Assembly (NCBI GenBank): GCA_943372645.1
Contig: CALRZN010000001.1
Span: 1-64,000, forward strand
DNA from: VBWE01 sp943372645
Lineage (GTDB): Bacteria > Bacteroidota > Bacteroidia > Palsa-965
Direction of reading: 5' to 3'
DNA: 64,000 bases
Shown: positions 25,736 through 35,074 of the stretch, piece by piece
How the letters are laid out: the number at the start of each line of letters is the position of its first letter
Position numbering within the stretch: the stretch's first letter is position 1
Notes under the pieces: model-generated
The model's input: only the letters and a program-made list of their open reading frames with translations
Told to the model about the DNA's origin: nothing
Databases searched by the model: none
Translations under genes and position numbers: made by a program

Positions 25736-26160
25736 GGATTGATTTTTTCGTTGTTATAATGTTGCAGTGAATTTCTTAAAAACGGCACTAAATTAGAAAA
25801 AGAATGGGGATTTGATTTTTTGGATATGCCAGTTTGCAAAAAAGATTTTTCCGGAATGAGTTGCGTCATCTTTTTAAAGCTGTTAATAAAAAGTTAATAA
25901 CCCTGCAACGAACAACTCTGCCCCACACCTGCCATTTGCCGATCGAAAACTAATTCGAATTAAGGGGTGGCTTTTAACATTTCGTCTATAAAAAAAGCAA
26001 TCTGCTGGTTCTGAGGCAGAAAGCAAAAACCCTGAAAAACGCCTGACAGGCATACTTATATGACATGAATAGGACAATCAGCCCTTTTTTTTGTTCAATA
26101 TTCTTATATATTTGAAACCAACACATTAAACACACGGATTCTTTTTCTTAACACCAGTAC
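25736..26160. promoter_or_regulatory. 425-bp intergenic region with adhesin promoter
   Basis: This divergent gap between mdh and the giant adhesin holds an exact -7 element TATATTTG at 26107-26114 (plus strand), 46 nt before the adhesin ATG. It is preceded by a T-tract ending TTTG at 26090-26093 (13-nt gap). A perfect 12-bp palindrome, TAATTCGAATTA, lies at 25951-25962 and may be a regulator site. No ORF is convincing here. Confidence 0.5.
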
Positions 26161-29100
26161 ATGGCAAAGCACTACCAGCACAACGGTTCTGCATTAAAAC
26201 GCGTGTTCCTGCTGATCTGTTTTATAACAGTTATCAGTTTCGGCGCAAATGCACAGCTTACGGTTACGCCCGGCGTTTCTGCGGCATCATTAATAACCAG
26301 CCTGGCCGGTCAGGGACTGACGGTTACAAACGTTAACTTAAACTGCCCTACCAATGCCTATGGCACTTTTTCCAACGGCAACACCACCAACATTGGTATC
26401 ACGAACGGTATTCTGTTAACCACCGGATCGGCAATAAATGCCATCGGCCCGAATAACAGCACCAGTATGGGCACCTGCAACGGCACCTCCGGCAGCGATC
26501 CGCAACTGGTTGCGATTGAACCGATGGCTAACCAGGATTTGTGTGTTCTTGAATTTGATATTGTTCCGCAGTGTAACCAGCTCACCATTAAATTCGTTTT
26601 TGGTTCCGAAGAATACCCCGAGTTCGTAAGTTCTTCTTTTAATGATGCTTTTGGTTTCTTTATCACCGGGCCTTCTGCAGCCTGTGCGCCGGGCGGATAT
26701 AATAATACCAACGTTGCCACACTGCCCAATAACGTAACACCCGTTAGTATTGATAACGTAAATAACATCGCCAATTCGGCCTACTATGTCAACAATACCG
26801 GGGGCGTAACCATTCAGTACGATGGTTTTACGACGGTGCTTACACGAACGATAAACCTGTGCCCGTGCCAGACCTATCATTTCAAAATGGCGATTGCCGA
26901 TGCCGGCGATTGTTATTACGACTCCGGTGTATTTATTGATTTCCTGTCGTGTACATCCGTAATGACGGCTGTTCCGACATCAACACCGGCCACCTGCTCC
27001 GGGTGTAACGGCACTGCTTCAGCAAACGTAACCGGCGGTGTAGGTCCTTATACATACAGCTGGGCACCCAGCGGGGGAACAGGCGCAACAGCCACCGGTT
27101 TATGCCCGGGCACCTATACTGTAACCGTAAACGACGCACTGACCTGTACACCTGCAATTACAGCAACCGTAGTGGTGGGCAGCAGCGGGGGCATGACCCT
27201 GGGCGGCTCACAAACGAATATACTATGCAACGGGCTTTGCACAGGGGCCGCAACAGTAACCGTATCAGGAGGTACGGGGCCGTACACCTACAGCTGGGCA
27301 CCAAGCGGCGGAACGGCCGCAACAACCACCGGCCGATGCGCAGGAACGTACACGGTTACAGTTACCGATGCAAATGGTTGCGTATCCACCCGTACATTTA
27401 ACATTACGCAACCGACTGCAATAACCACCACGGGCGGACAAACAAACGTATTATGTAATGGTCTTTGTACCGGCTCGGCAACAGTTACGCCTTCGGGAGG
27501 TACAGGCCCTTACACTTACAGCTGGGCTCCGGCCGGCGGAACGGGTGCATCTGCATCCGCACTTTGCGCAGGCACATACACCTGCACTGTTACTGATGCC
27601 AGCGGATGTACAACTACACGAACATTCACGATAACACAGCCTCCCGCATTAACTACGACAGGCGGACAAACGAACGTATTGTGCAACGGGCAGTGTACCG
27701 GTTCGGCAACAGTTACACCTTCGGGCGGAACGGGACCTTATACCTACAGCTGGGCACCTTCGGGCGGCACAGCAGCCACCACCACCGGCCGGTGCGCTGG
27801 TACTTACACCTGCACTGTGACGGACGCCAGCGGATGTACAACCACACGCACGTTTAACATCACACAGCCACCAGCAATAACAACAACCGGCGGACAGACG
27901 AACGTACTTTGCAATGGATTGTGCACAGGTTCGGCAACCGTTACACCTTCGGGCGGAACAAGTCCGTACACCTACAGCTGGGCACCAGCCGGTGGCACAG
28001 GTGCTTCCGCATCCGCACTTTGCGCAGGAACGTACACAGTAACCGTTACGGATGCAAACGGATGTACAACAACACGTACATTTAATATCACGCAGCCACC
28101 TGCTTTATCTACGACAGGCGGACAAACGAACGTATTGTGCAACGGGCAGTGCACAGGTTCTGCAACAGTTACACCTTCGGGCGGAACAAGTCCGTACACC
28201 TACAGCTGGGCTCCGGCCGGCGGAACAGGTGCTTCGGCAACCGCACTTTGCGCAGGCACATACACCTGCACAGTTACTGATGCCAGCGGATGTACAACTA
28301 CTCGAACATTTAATATCACACAACCGCCTGCATTAACTACAACCGGTGGACAAACGAACGTACTGTGCAATGGATTATGCACAGGTTCGGCAACAATAAC
28401 ACCTTCGGGCGGAACAAGTCCGTACACCTACAGCTGGGCACCAGCCGGTGGCACAGGTGCTTCGGCAACCGCACTTTGCGCAGGCACATACACCTGCACA
28501 GTTACGGATGCAAACGGATGTACAACAACACGTACATTTAATATCACACAACCGCCTGCAATCACAACAACCGGTGGACAGACCAACGTATTGTGTAATG
28601 GACTGTGTACAGGTTCTGCAACCGTTACACCTTCGGGCGGAACTGGTCCTTACACCTACAGCTGGGCTCCTGCGGGTGGTACAGGCGCTACGGCATCTGC
28701 ACTCTGCGCTGGAACATATACTGCAACTGTTACGGATGCAAACGGATGTACGATTACGCGCACGTTTAACATCACACAGCCGCCTGCAATCACAACAACC
28801 GGTGGACAGACCAACGTATTGTGTAATGGACTGTGTACAGGTTCCGCAACCGTTACACCTTCAGGCGGAACTGGTCCTTACACCTACAGCTGGACTCCTG
28901 CTGGTGGCACGGGAACCTCTGCTTCAGCATTATGTGCCGGCACTTACACTGTAACTGTTACGGATGCAAACGGGTGTACAACAACACGAACATTTAACAT
29001 CACACAGCCGCCTGCATTAACAACCACCGGCGGACAAACAAACGTTTTGTGCAACGGGCAGTGTACCGGTTCGGCAACTGTTACACCTTCAGGCGGAACA

Positions 29101-32100
29101 GGGCCTTATACTTACAGCTGGGCACCAAGCGGGGGAACAGCAGCCACCACCACCGGCCGTTGCGCAGGCACATACACCTGCACCGTAACGGATGCAAACG
29201 GATGTACAACTACTCGCACATTTAATATTACACAACCGCCTGCGCTTACAGCATCAGCTGTTTCAACTCCGGCAACCTGCGGAAACAACAATGGCTCTGC
29301 AACTGTTACCGCATCAGGTGGAACTGGCCCGTACACTTACAGCTGGGCACCTTCGGGCGGAACAGGTACTACGGCACCCAACCTCGGGGCGGGTAGTTAT
29401 ACTGTAACCGTTACAGATGCAAACGGATGCACAACCACAGCAAACGTTACAGTGGCAAGTACCGGTGGCATCAGTGCAAGCATAACAGCAACCGTTAACA
29501 TCGCCTGCTTTGGCGGCAATACAGGATCTGCAACCGTAACACCTTCGGGCGGAACAGGGCCGTTTACCTATTCCTGGAGTCCCAGCGGTGGAACCGGTTC
29601 CACAGCTTCCGGTTTAACGGCAGGGTCTTACACTGCAACAGTTACTGACGCCAATGGATGTGTAGCTACGGCATCTGTTACATTAACACAACCGCCACAA
29701 CTTACTGCAACAGCAAGTGCAACACCGGTATCATGTAACGGCGGAACAAACGGAACGGCTTCTGTAACTGCATCAGGTGGTGTTGGTCCGTACACCTACA
29801 ACTGGGCGCCTTCGGGTGGAACAGGAACTACTGCTTCCGGTCTTGCTGCAGGTTCTTATACCGTTACCGTTACTGACGCAAACGGTTGTACAACTACTGC
29901 ATCTGCAACGGTTACACAACCTACTGTACTTACGGCAGTAATTGCTCCTTCAACAAACGTTTCGTGTAACGGTGGCTCAAACGGTTCTGCAACGGTTACT
30001 GCCGGCGGCGGAACTGGTCCATACAGCTACAACTGGGCGCCTTCGGGTGGAACAGGCGCTACGGCTTCCGGTCTTGCTGCAGGCACTTATACTGTAACTG
30101 TTACTGATGCAAATTCATGTACCGTAACCGCGGTTATTAATATTACACAACCTACACCGGTTACCGGCGTTACATCATCCACACCTGCTACCTGCGGTAA
30201 TGCAAACGGCATAGGAACGGTAGTTGCATCCGGAGGAACCGGTCCATACACCTACAACTGGGCCCCGGCTGGTGGAACAGGTTCTTCTACAACAGGCGTT
30301 ATTGCTGGCACTTACACCGTTACCATTACCGATGCAAACGGATGTACCGGTACTGCTACGGTAAGCATTATCAACGCCGGTTCACCGACAGTTACCATCA
30401 CTGCATCAACAAACATCCTGTGCTTTGGCGGAACAAACGGCAGTGCAACTGCTTCGGCTTCCGGTGGAACTGGTCCGTACACCTACGCCTGGACACCTTC
30501 CGGCGGAACAGGAACAACGGCTTCCGGTTTAGCGGCAGGTTCGTACACCATTACAGTTACTGATGCGAACGGTTGTACTTCAACTGCATCTGTTATTCTT
30601 ACACAACCGCCGCAACTTACTGCAACAGCAAGTGCTACACCGGTATCATGTAACGGCGGAACGAATGGAACTGCAACAGTTAGTGCTTCCGGCGGTGTTG
30701 GTCCGTACACCTACAACTGGGCGCCTTCGGGTGGAACAGGAACTACTGCTTCCGGCCTTGGTGCAGGTTCTTATACGGTTACCGTTACCGACGCAAACGG
30801 TTGTACAACTACTGCATCTGCAACGGTTACACAACCTACTGTACTTACTGCAGTAATTGCTCCTTCTACAAACGTTTCGTGTAACGGTGGCTCAAACGGT
30901 TCTGCAACGGTTACTGCCGGCGGCGGAACAGGACCTTACACCTTCAACTGGGCGCCTTCGGGTGGAACAGGCGCTACGGCTTCCGGTCTTGCTGCAGGCA
31001 CTTATACTGTAACTGTTACTGATGCAAATTCATGTACCGTAACCGCGGTTATTAATATTACGCAACCTACGCCAGTTACCGGTGTTACATCATCCACACC
31101 TGCTACATGCGGCAATGCAAACGGTATCGGAACGGTAGTTGCATCCGGCGGAACCGGCCCGTACACGTATAGCTGGGCACCTGTCGGTGGCACGGGTTCA
31201 TCTACAACCGGTGTTATTGCTGGCACTTACACCGTTAGCATTACCGATGCAAACGGATGTACCGGTACTGCTACGGTAAGCATTATCAACGCCGGTTCAC
31301 CGACGGTTACCATCACTGCATCAACAAACATCCTGTGCTTTGGCGGAACAAACGGCAGTGCAACTGCTTCCGCTTCCGGTGGAACAGGTCCGTACACCTA
31401 CGCCTGGACACCTTCGGGCGGAACAGGAACAACGGCTTCCGGTTTAGCAGCAGGTTCGTACACCATTACAGTTACTGATGCGAACGGTTGTACTTCAACT
31501 GCATCTGTTACTCTTACACAACCGCCGCAACTTACTGCAACAGCAAGTGCAACACCGGTATCATGTAACGGCGGAACGAATGGAACTGCTTCTGTTACTG
31601 CTTCAGGTGGAGTTGGTCCGTACACCTACAACTGGGCGCCTTCGGGTGGAACAGGAACTACTGCTTCCGGCCTTGGTGCAGGTTCTTATACGGTTACCGT
31701 TACTGACGCAAACGGTTGTACAACTACTGCATCTGCAACGGTTACACAACCTACCGTACTTACTGCAGTAATTGCTCCTTCAACAAACGCTTCGTGTAAC
31801 GGTGGCTCAAACGGTTCTGCAACGGTTACTGCCGGCGGCGGAACTGGTCCATACAGCTACAACTGGGCGCCTTCGGGTGGAACGGGCGCTACGGCTTCCG
31901 GTCTTGCTGCAGGTTCATACACCGTTACAGTTACTGATGCAAACAGTTGTACCGTAACCGCGGTTATTAATATTACGCAACCTACGCCAGTTACCGGCGT
32001 TACCTCATCAACGCCTGCTACCTGCGGCAATGCAAACGGTATCGGAACGGTAGTTGCATCTGGCGGAACCGGCCCGTACACGTATAGCTGGGCACCTGCC

Positions 32101-34596
32101 GGTGGAAGTGGTTCTTCTACAACAGGCGTTATTGCGGGTGCTTACACTGTTACCATCACAGATGCGAATGGTTGTACCGGAACTGCAACATTGAACATTA
32201 TCAATGCCGGTTCACCGACAGTTACCATTACAGCATCCAGCAACGTAACCTGTTTTGGCGCCAGTGATGGGACTGCTTCTGCTTCTGCATCCGGCGGAAC
32301 AACACCATATAACTGGGCATGGACACCATCCGGAGGCAATACTGCAAATGCAACTGCACTCGGCCCGAATACCTATACCTGCACAGTTACGGATGCCAAC
32401 GGTTGTACCGCGATTGCTACTGTTACTATTACAGAGCCGCAGCAGCTTGTGGCATCACTTGCTTCACAAACCGATGTGCTTTGTTTTGGCGGAGCCACCG
32501 GTGCAGCCACAGTAAATGCAACCGGCGGTACAAACCCGCTGACGTATGCATGGACACCAACAGGCGGAACTGCTGCAACTGCATCAGGCCTCACGGCCGG
32601 ATCATACACCTGTACGATTACAGATGCGAATAACTGTACCACTACACAAACAGTTACCATAACAGAACCACCGCAACTGGTTCTTGCCGTAGCCGGTTTT
32701 GATGCAACCTGCAACGGCGCCTGCAACGGGCAGGTGGTTGTAATTCCGACAGGTGGCGTGCAGCCATACAACTTCCTGTGGAATATGGGATGTACATCAC
32801 CGAGCTGCAACAGCATGTGCGCCGGTTCATACAGCATTACAGTAACTGATGCGAACGGATGCATTGCAACCGATTCAACCGTGGTGAATGAACCCACAGC
32901 ACTGCAGGCGGTAATGTCATCTACTGCTGCAAACTGCAACCAGGCTGATGGTACTGCAACCGTTACGCCTTCAGGCGGAACCGGTCCATACACCTACAGC
33001 TGGGCTCCTGCCGGCGGAACGGGAGCCACCACCACCGGTGTGATAGCAGGCAACTATACCGTAACTATAACAGATGCCAATAACTGTACGCTCATAGATT
33101 CGGTAAACGTGCCGAATGCGCCGGGGGTAACTATTGCTGTAGTCAGCACAACTGATGCTACCTGCGCAGGTGACTGCAACGGGCAGGCAACTATTTCTGC
33201 CAGCGGCGGTACCGGACCTTATACTATTGCATGGCCTTCGGGCGGAAACGCACTCACCGAAACCGGGCTCTGTGCAGGAACGTATGTTGTTAACGTGAAC
33301 GATGCGAACGGTTGTCCGTCATCTGCTACAGTTACCATTTTGCAGCCCCAGCCTTTACAGGTTGCAGTGCCCACACCGGCAGCGATATGTATCGGGCAGT
33401 CGGTAACGCTTTCAACCGTTACTTCAGGCGGAACACCGGCCTACACTGAAGTATGGACACCGGCGGGACCTGTTGTTTCACCCACTGTAACTACAACCTA
33501 CACTGTAACTGTAACAGATGCGAATGGCTGTACGGTTACCCCGCAAACAGTTACCGTTGTTGTTAATCCGCCGCTCAACGTGGTTCCTTCTGCAAACGTT
33601 TCCATTTGCCCGGGTGCGCAGGCTGCACTCAGTGCAGTGGCTTCGGGCGGTGATGGTTCTTATACCTATACCTGGTCGCCGGCCACTTCACCGGCTACCG
33701 GTTCAAACGTAAATGCTTCGCCGGGAACAACAACCATTTACACGGTTACGGTTACGGACGGATGCGGCACACCTGCTGCAACAGCGAACATTACAGTTAC
33801 GGTATTTGCACCTCCTGTTGTAACGTTTTCTGTTGACAACCAGAGCGGCTGCGCACCGCTGTGCGTATCGTTTACAAACAGCACACCGGGCGCTACTTCC
33901 TGTGCATGGGATTTCGGCGACAACACAACAGACAATACCACCTGCACACCGGTGCATTGTTACAATACCCCGGGTAGTTATGACATTATTCTGAATGTAA
34001 TTGACGGTAACGGTTGTGCTTCAACACTTACAATGCCGAATTACATCACCGTAAATCCGAACCCGGTAGCTGAATTTTCATTCGGGCCGCAGCCCACCAC
34101 GATTCTGAATCCGACCATTCTGTTTACCGATGAATCGATTGGTGCCACGGCCTGGAGCTGGACCTTCGGTGATCTGCTGAATTCATCATCCACCCTGCAG
34201 AATCCGGCGTTTACCTATCCGGATACGGGCTGCTATGATGTTACCCTTACCGTTTCAAACGCATTTGGTTGTACATCGGATACCACACACCCGGTTTGCA
34301 TTGATGGTGAATTTGTAATCTTTGTTCCGAATGCATTTACACCGAACGACGATAACAAAAACGACGTTTTCAATGCACAGGGAATGGGTATCGATCCGGA
34401 GCATTTTGAGATGTGGATCTTCGACCGCTGGGGAAATATGATTTTCTACACCGACAACCTGAACAAGGGATGGGACGGTCGCGCCAACTACGGCGACAAT
34501 ATTGCGCAGATAGATACCTATGTGTGGAAAATAAAATGCACCGATATTCTCGGGCAGAAGCACAACCTGCTTGGTAAAGTAAGTTTGATCAAATAA
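26161..34596 (+). CDS. Giant SprB-like repeat adhesin, T9SS type B
   Basis: 2811 aa. Residues 1-31 are a signal peptide. About 33-260 is a choice-of-anchor L domain (FVFGSEEYPEF ... DAGDCYYDSGVFID). About 28 SprB-type repeats of roughly 76 residues follow to about residue 2400 (core SGGTGPYTYSWAP ... CAGTYTCTVTDA.GC). Then come two Ig-like domains, two PKD domains (CAWDFGDNTT, WSWTFGD) and a C-terminal gliding-motility-associated sorting domain (VPNAFTPNDDNKNDVF ... FDRWGNMIF). SprB of Flavobacterium is a mobile surface adhesin driven by the gliding motor; this protein shares repeat and sorting-domain types, but its role is inferred. Many repeats hold a Cys pair (CNGLC, CAGTYTC), so disulfides or metal sites are possible. 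Confidence 0.93.
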   Translation: MAKHYQHNGSALKRVFLLICFITVISFGANAQLTVTPGVSAASLITSLAGQGLTVTNVNLNCPTNAYGTFSNGNTTNIGITNGILLTTGSAINAIGPNNSTSMGTCNGTSGSDPQLVAIEPMANQDLCVLEFDIVPQCNQLTIKFVFGSEEYPEFVSSSFNDAFGFFITGPSAACAPGGYNNTNVATLPNNVTPVSIDNVNNIANSAYYVNNTGGVTIQYDGFTTVLTRTINLCPCQTYHFKMAIADAGDCYYDSGVFIDFLSCTSVMTAVPTSTPATCSGCNGTASANVTGGVGPYTYSWAPSGGTGATATGLCPGTYTVTVNDALTCTPAITATVVVGSSGGMTLGGSQTNILCNGLCTGAATVTVSGGTGPYTYSWAPSGGTAATTTGRCAGTYTVTVTDANGCVSTRTFNITQPTAITTTGGQTNVLCNGLCTGSATVTPSGGTGPYTYSWAPAGGTGASASALCAGTYTCTVTDASGCTTTRTFTITQPPALTTTGGQTNVLCNGQCTGSATVTPSGGTGPYTYSWAPSGGTAATTTGRCAGTYTCTVTDASGCTTTRTFNITQPPAITTTGGQTNVLCNGLCTGSATVTPSGGTSPYTYSWAPAGGTGASASALCAGTYTVTVTDANGCTTTRTFNITQPPALSTTGGQTNVLCNGQCTGSATVTPSGGTSPYTYSWAPAGGTGASATALCAGTYTCTVTDASGCTTTRTFNITQPPALTTTGGQTNVLCNGLCTGSATITPSGGTSPYTYSWAPAGGTGASATALCAGTYTCTVTDANGCTTTRTFNITQPPAITTTGGQTNVLCNGLCTGSATVTPSGGTGPYTYSWAPAGGTGATASALCAGTYTATVTDANGCTITRTFNITQPPAITTTGGQTNVLCNGLCTGSATVTPSGGTGPYTYSWTPAGGTGTSASALCAGTYTVTVTDANGCTTTRTFNITQPPALTTTGGQTNVLCNGQCTGSATVTPSGGTGPYTYSWAPSGGTAATTTGRCAGTYTCTVTDANGCTTTRTFNITQPPALTASAVSTPATCGNNNGSATVTASGGTGPYTYSWAPSGGTGTTAPNLGAGSYTVTVTDANGCTTTANVTVASTGGISASITATVNIACFGGNTGSATVTPSGGTGPFTYSWSPSGGTGSTASGLTAGSYTATVTDANGCVATASVTLTQPPQLTATASATPVSCNGGTNGTASVTASGGVGPYTYNWAPSGGTGTTASGLAAGSYTVTVTDANGCTTTASATVTQPTVLTAVIAPSTNVSCNGGSNGSATVTAGGGTGPYSYNWAPSGGTGATASGLAAGTYTVTVTDANSCTVTAVINITQPTPVTGVTSSTPATCGNANGIGTVVASGGTGPYTYNWAPAGGTGSSTTGVIAGTYTVTITDANGCTGTATVSIINAGSPTVTITASTNILCFGGTNGSATASASGGTGPYTYAWTPSGGTGTTASGLAAGSYTITVTDANGCTSTASVILTQPPQLTATASATPVSCNGGTNGTATVSASGGVGPYTYNWAPSGGTGTTASGLGAGSYTVTVTDANGCTTTASATVTQPTVLTAVIAPSTNVSCNGGSNGSATVTAGGGTGPYTFNWAPSGGTGATASGLAAGTYTVTVTDANSCTVTAVINITQPTPVTGVTSSTPATCGNANGIGTVVASGGTGPYTYSWAPVGGTGSSTTGVIAGTYTVSITDANGCTGTATVSIINAGSPTVTITASTNILCFGGTNGSATASASGGTGPYTYAWTPSGGTGTTASGLAAGSYTITVTDANGCTSTASVTLTQPPQLTATASATPVSCNGGTNGTASVTASGGVGPYTYNWAPSGGTGTTASGLGAGSYTVTVTDANGCTTTASATVTQPTVLTAVIAPSTNASCNGGSNGSATVTAGGGTGPYSYNWAPSGGTGATASGLAAGSYTVTVTDANSCTVTAVINITQPTPVTGVTSSTPATCGNANGIGTVVASGGTGPYTYSWAPAGGSGSSTTGVIAGAYTVTITDANGCTGTATLNIINAGSPTVTITASSNVTCFGASDGTASASASGGTTPYNWAWTPSGGNTANATALGPNTYTCTVTDANGCTAIATVTITEPQQLVASLASQTDVLCFGGATGAATVNATGGTNPLTYAWTPTGGTAATASGLTAGSYTCTITDANNCTTTQTVTITEPPQLVLAVAGFDATCNGACNGQVVVIPTGGVQPYNFLWNMGCTSPSCNSMCAGSYSITVTDANGCIATDSTVVNEPTALQAVMSSTAANCNQADGTATVTPSGGTGPYTYSWAPAGGTGATTTGVIAGNYTVTITDANNCTLIDSVNVPNAPGVTIAVVSTTDATCAGDCNGQATISASGGTGPYTIAWPSGGNALTETGLCAGTYVVNVNDANGCPSSATVTILQPQPLQVAVPTPAAICIGQSVTLSTVTSGGTPAYTEVWTPAGPVVSPTVTTTYTVTVTDANGCTVTPQTVTVVVNPPLNVVPSANVSICPGAQAALSAVASGGDGSYTYTWSPATSPATGSNVNASPGTTTIYTVTVTDGCGTPAATANITVTVFAPPVVTFSVDNQSGCAPLCVSFTNSTPGATSCAWDFGDNTTDNTTCTPVHCYNTPGSYDIILNVIDGNGCASTLTMPNYITVNPNPVAEFSFGPQPTTILNPTILFTDESIGATAWSWTFGDLLNSSSTLQNPAFTYPDTGCYDVTLTVSNAFGCTSDTTHPVCIDGEFVIFVPNAFTPNDDNKNDVFNAQGMGIDPEHFEMWIFDRWGNMIFYTDNLNKGWDGRANYGDNIAQIDTYVWKIKCTDILGQKHNLLGKVSLIK
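27210..29240 (+). repeat. Tandem 228-bp coding repeats (SprB units 2-10)
   Basis: About nine consecutive units with an exact 228-bp (76-codon) period; for example, the CAAACGAACGTA-like junction recurs at about 27669, 27897 and 28125. The encoded unit runs from TNVLCNGLCTGSATVTPSGG to ITQPP.LTTTGGQ. Units vary mainly at P-A/S-GGT and in codon third positions. Repeat number may vary between strains. Confidence 0.9.
29698..32230 (+). repeat. Three 915-bp higher-order repeats within the adhesin
   Basis: The junction CAACTTACTGCAACAGCAAG occurs at 29698, 30613 and 31528, exactly 915 bp apart. Each block encodes four distinguishable SprB units (GGTNGTA.V, GGSNGSATV, NANGIGTVV and GGTNGSATA types). 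Blocks one and two are almost identical at nucleotide level; the third is close until about 32230 and then diverges. This indicates recent tandem duplication of a four-unit block. Confidence 0.9.
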
Positions 34597-34616
34597 AACG
34601 CATCCGCAATACCAGT

Positions 34617-34647
34617 AAAAAGAGATCGCCAGCCGCGGTCTCTTTTT
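34617..34647 (+). terminator. Terminator of the giant adhesin gene
   Basis: AAAAAGAGA (34617-34625) pairs with TCTCTTTTT (34639-34647), with further inner CGC/GCG pairing. It begins 20 nt after the stop codon at 34596. Confidence 0.75.
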
Positions 34648-34669
34648 ATTTTAGAGCATCCGGTTTGTA

Positions 34670-34966
34670 TTGAAGAAGATTTTACACTTTAATATTCCGA
34701 ACGGATTTTCGCCAAATGACGACGGGCTGAATGATATTTTCCTGCCTAAAGGACTTGGTATTGATCCCGAATCGTTTGAGATGTGGATTTTTGACCGCTG
34801 GGGAAATATGATCTATTATACGGACGATCTTTATAAAGGCTGGGACGGACGGGCCAATTACGGTACGGATATTTCGCAGCAAGACACCTATGTATGGAAA
34901 ATAAAATGCAAGAACAACCGGGGAAATAACCTCTCCTACATTGGCCACATCAGTATTATTAAATAG
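34670..34966 (+). pseudogene. Orphan T9SS type B sorting-domain remnant
   Basis: 98 codons encoding only a gliding-motility-associated C-terminal domain (IPNGFSPNDDGLNDIF ... FEMWIFDRWGNMIYYTDDL ... TYVWKIKC). It closely resembles the end of the adhesin just upstream. There is no ATG: the only start-like codon is TTG at 34670, there is no signal peptide, and terminators flank both sides. It looks like a duplicated or deleted leftover of a second adhesin gene, or a recombination donor. A functional short protein is unlikely because T9SS cargo needs Sec export first. Confidence 0.75.
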
Positions 34967-34978
34967 CTAAAAGCACAC

Positions 34979-35017
34979 AAAAAAGGCTGCCTGTGAAATA
35001 AATGGCAGCCTTTTTTT
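34979..35017 (+). terminator. Terminator after the sorting-domain remnant
   Basis: AAAAAAGGCTGCC (34979-34991) and GGCAGCC followed by seven T (35004-35017) form a strong stem with a U-run. Confidence 0.85.
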
Positions 35018-35074
35018 ATTTATTATCAATCCGGCTTCCTTATCTTAGCAAACTATTTATTAAGCAAACACACC

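Noticed and set aside
27210..32230. Possible CRISPR array because of regular repeats
   Set aside because: The repeats are 228 and 915 bp, fully coding and without unique spacers; they encode SprB units.
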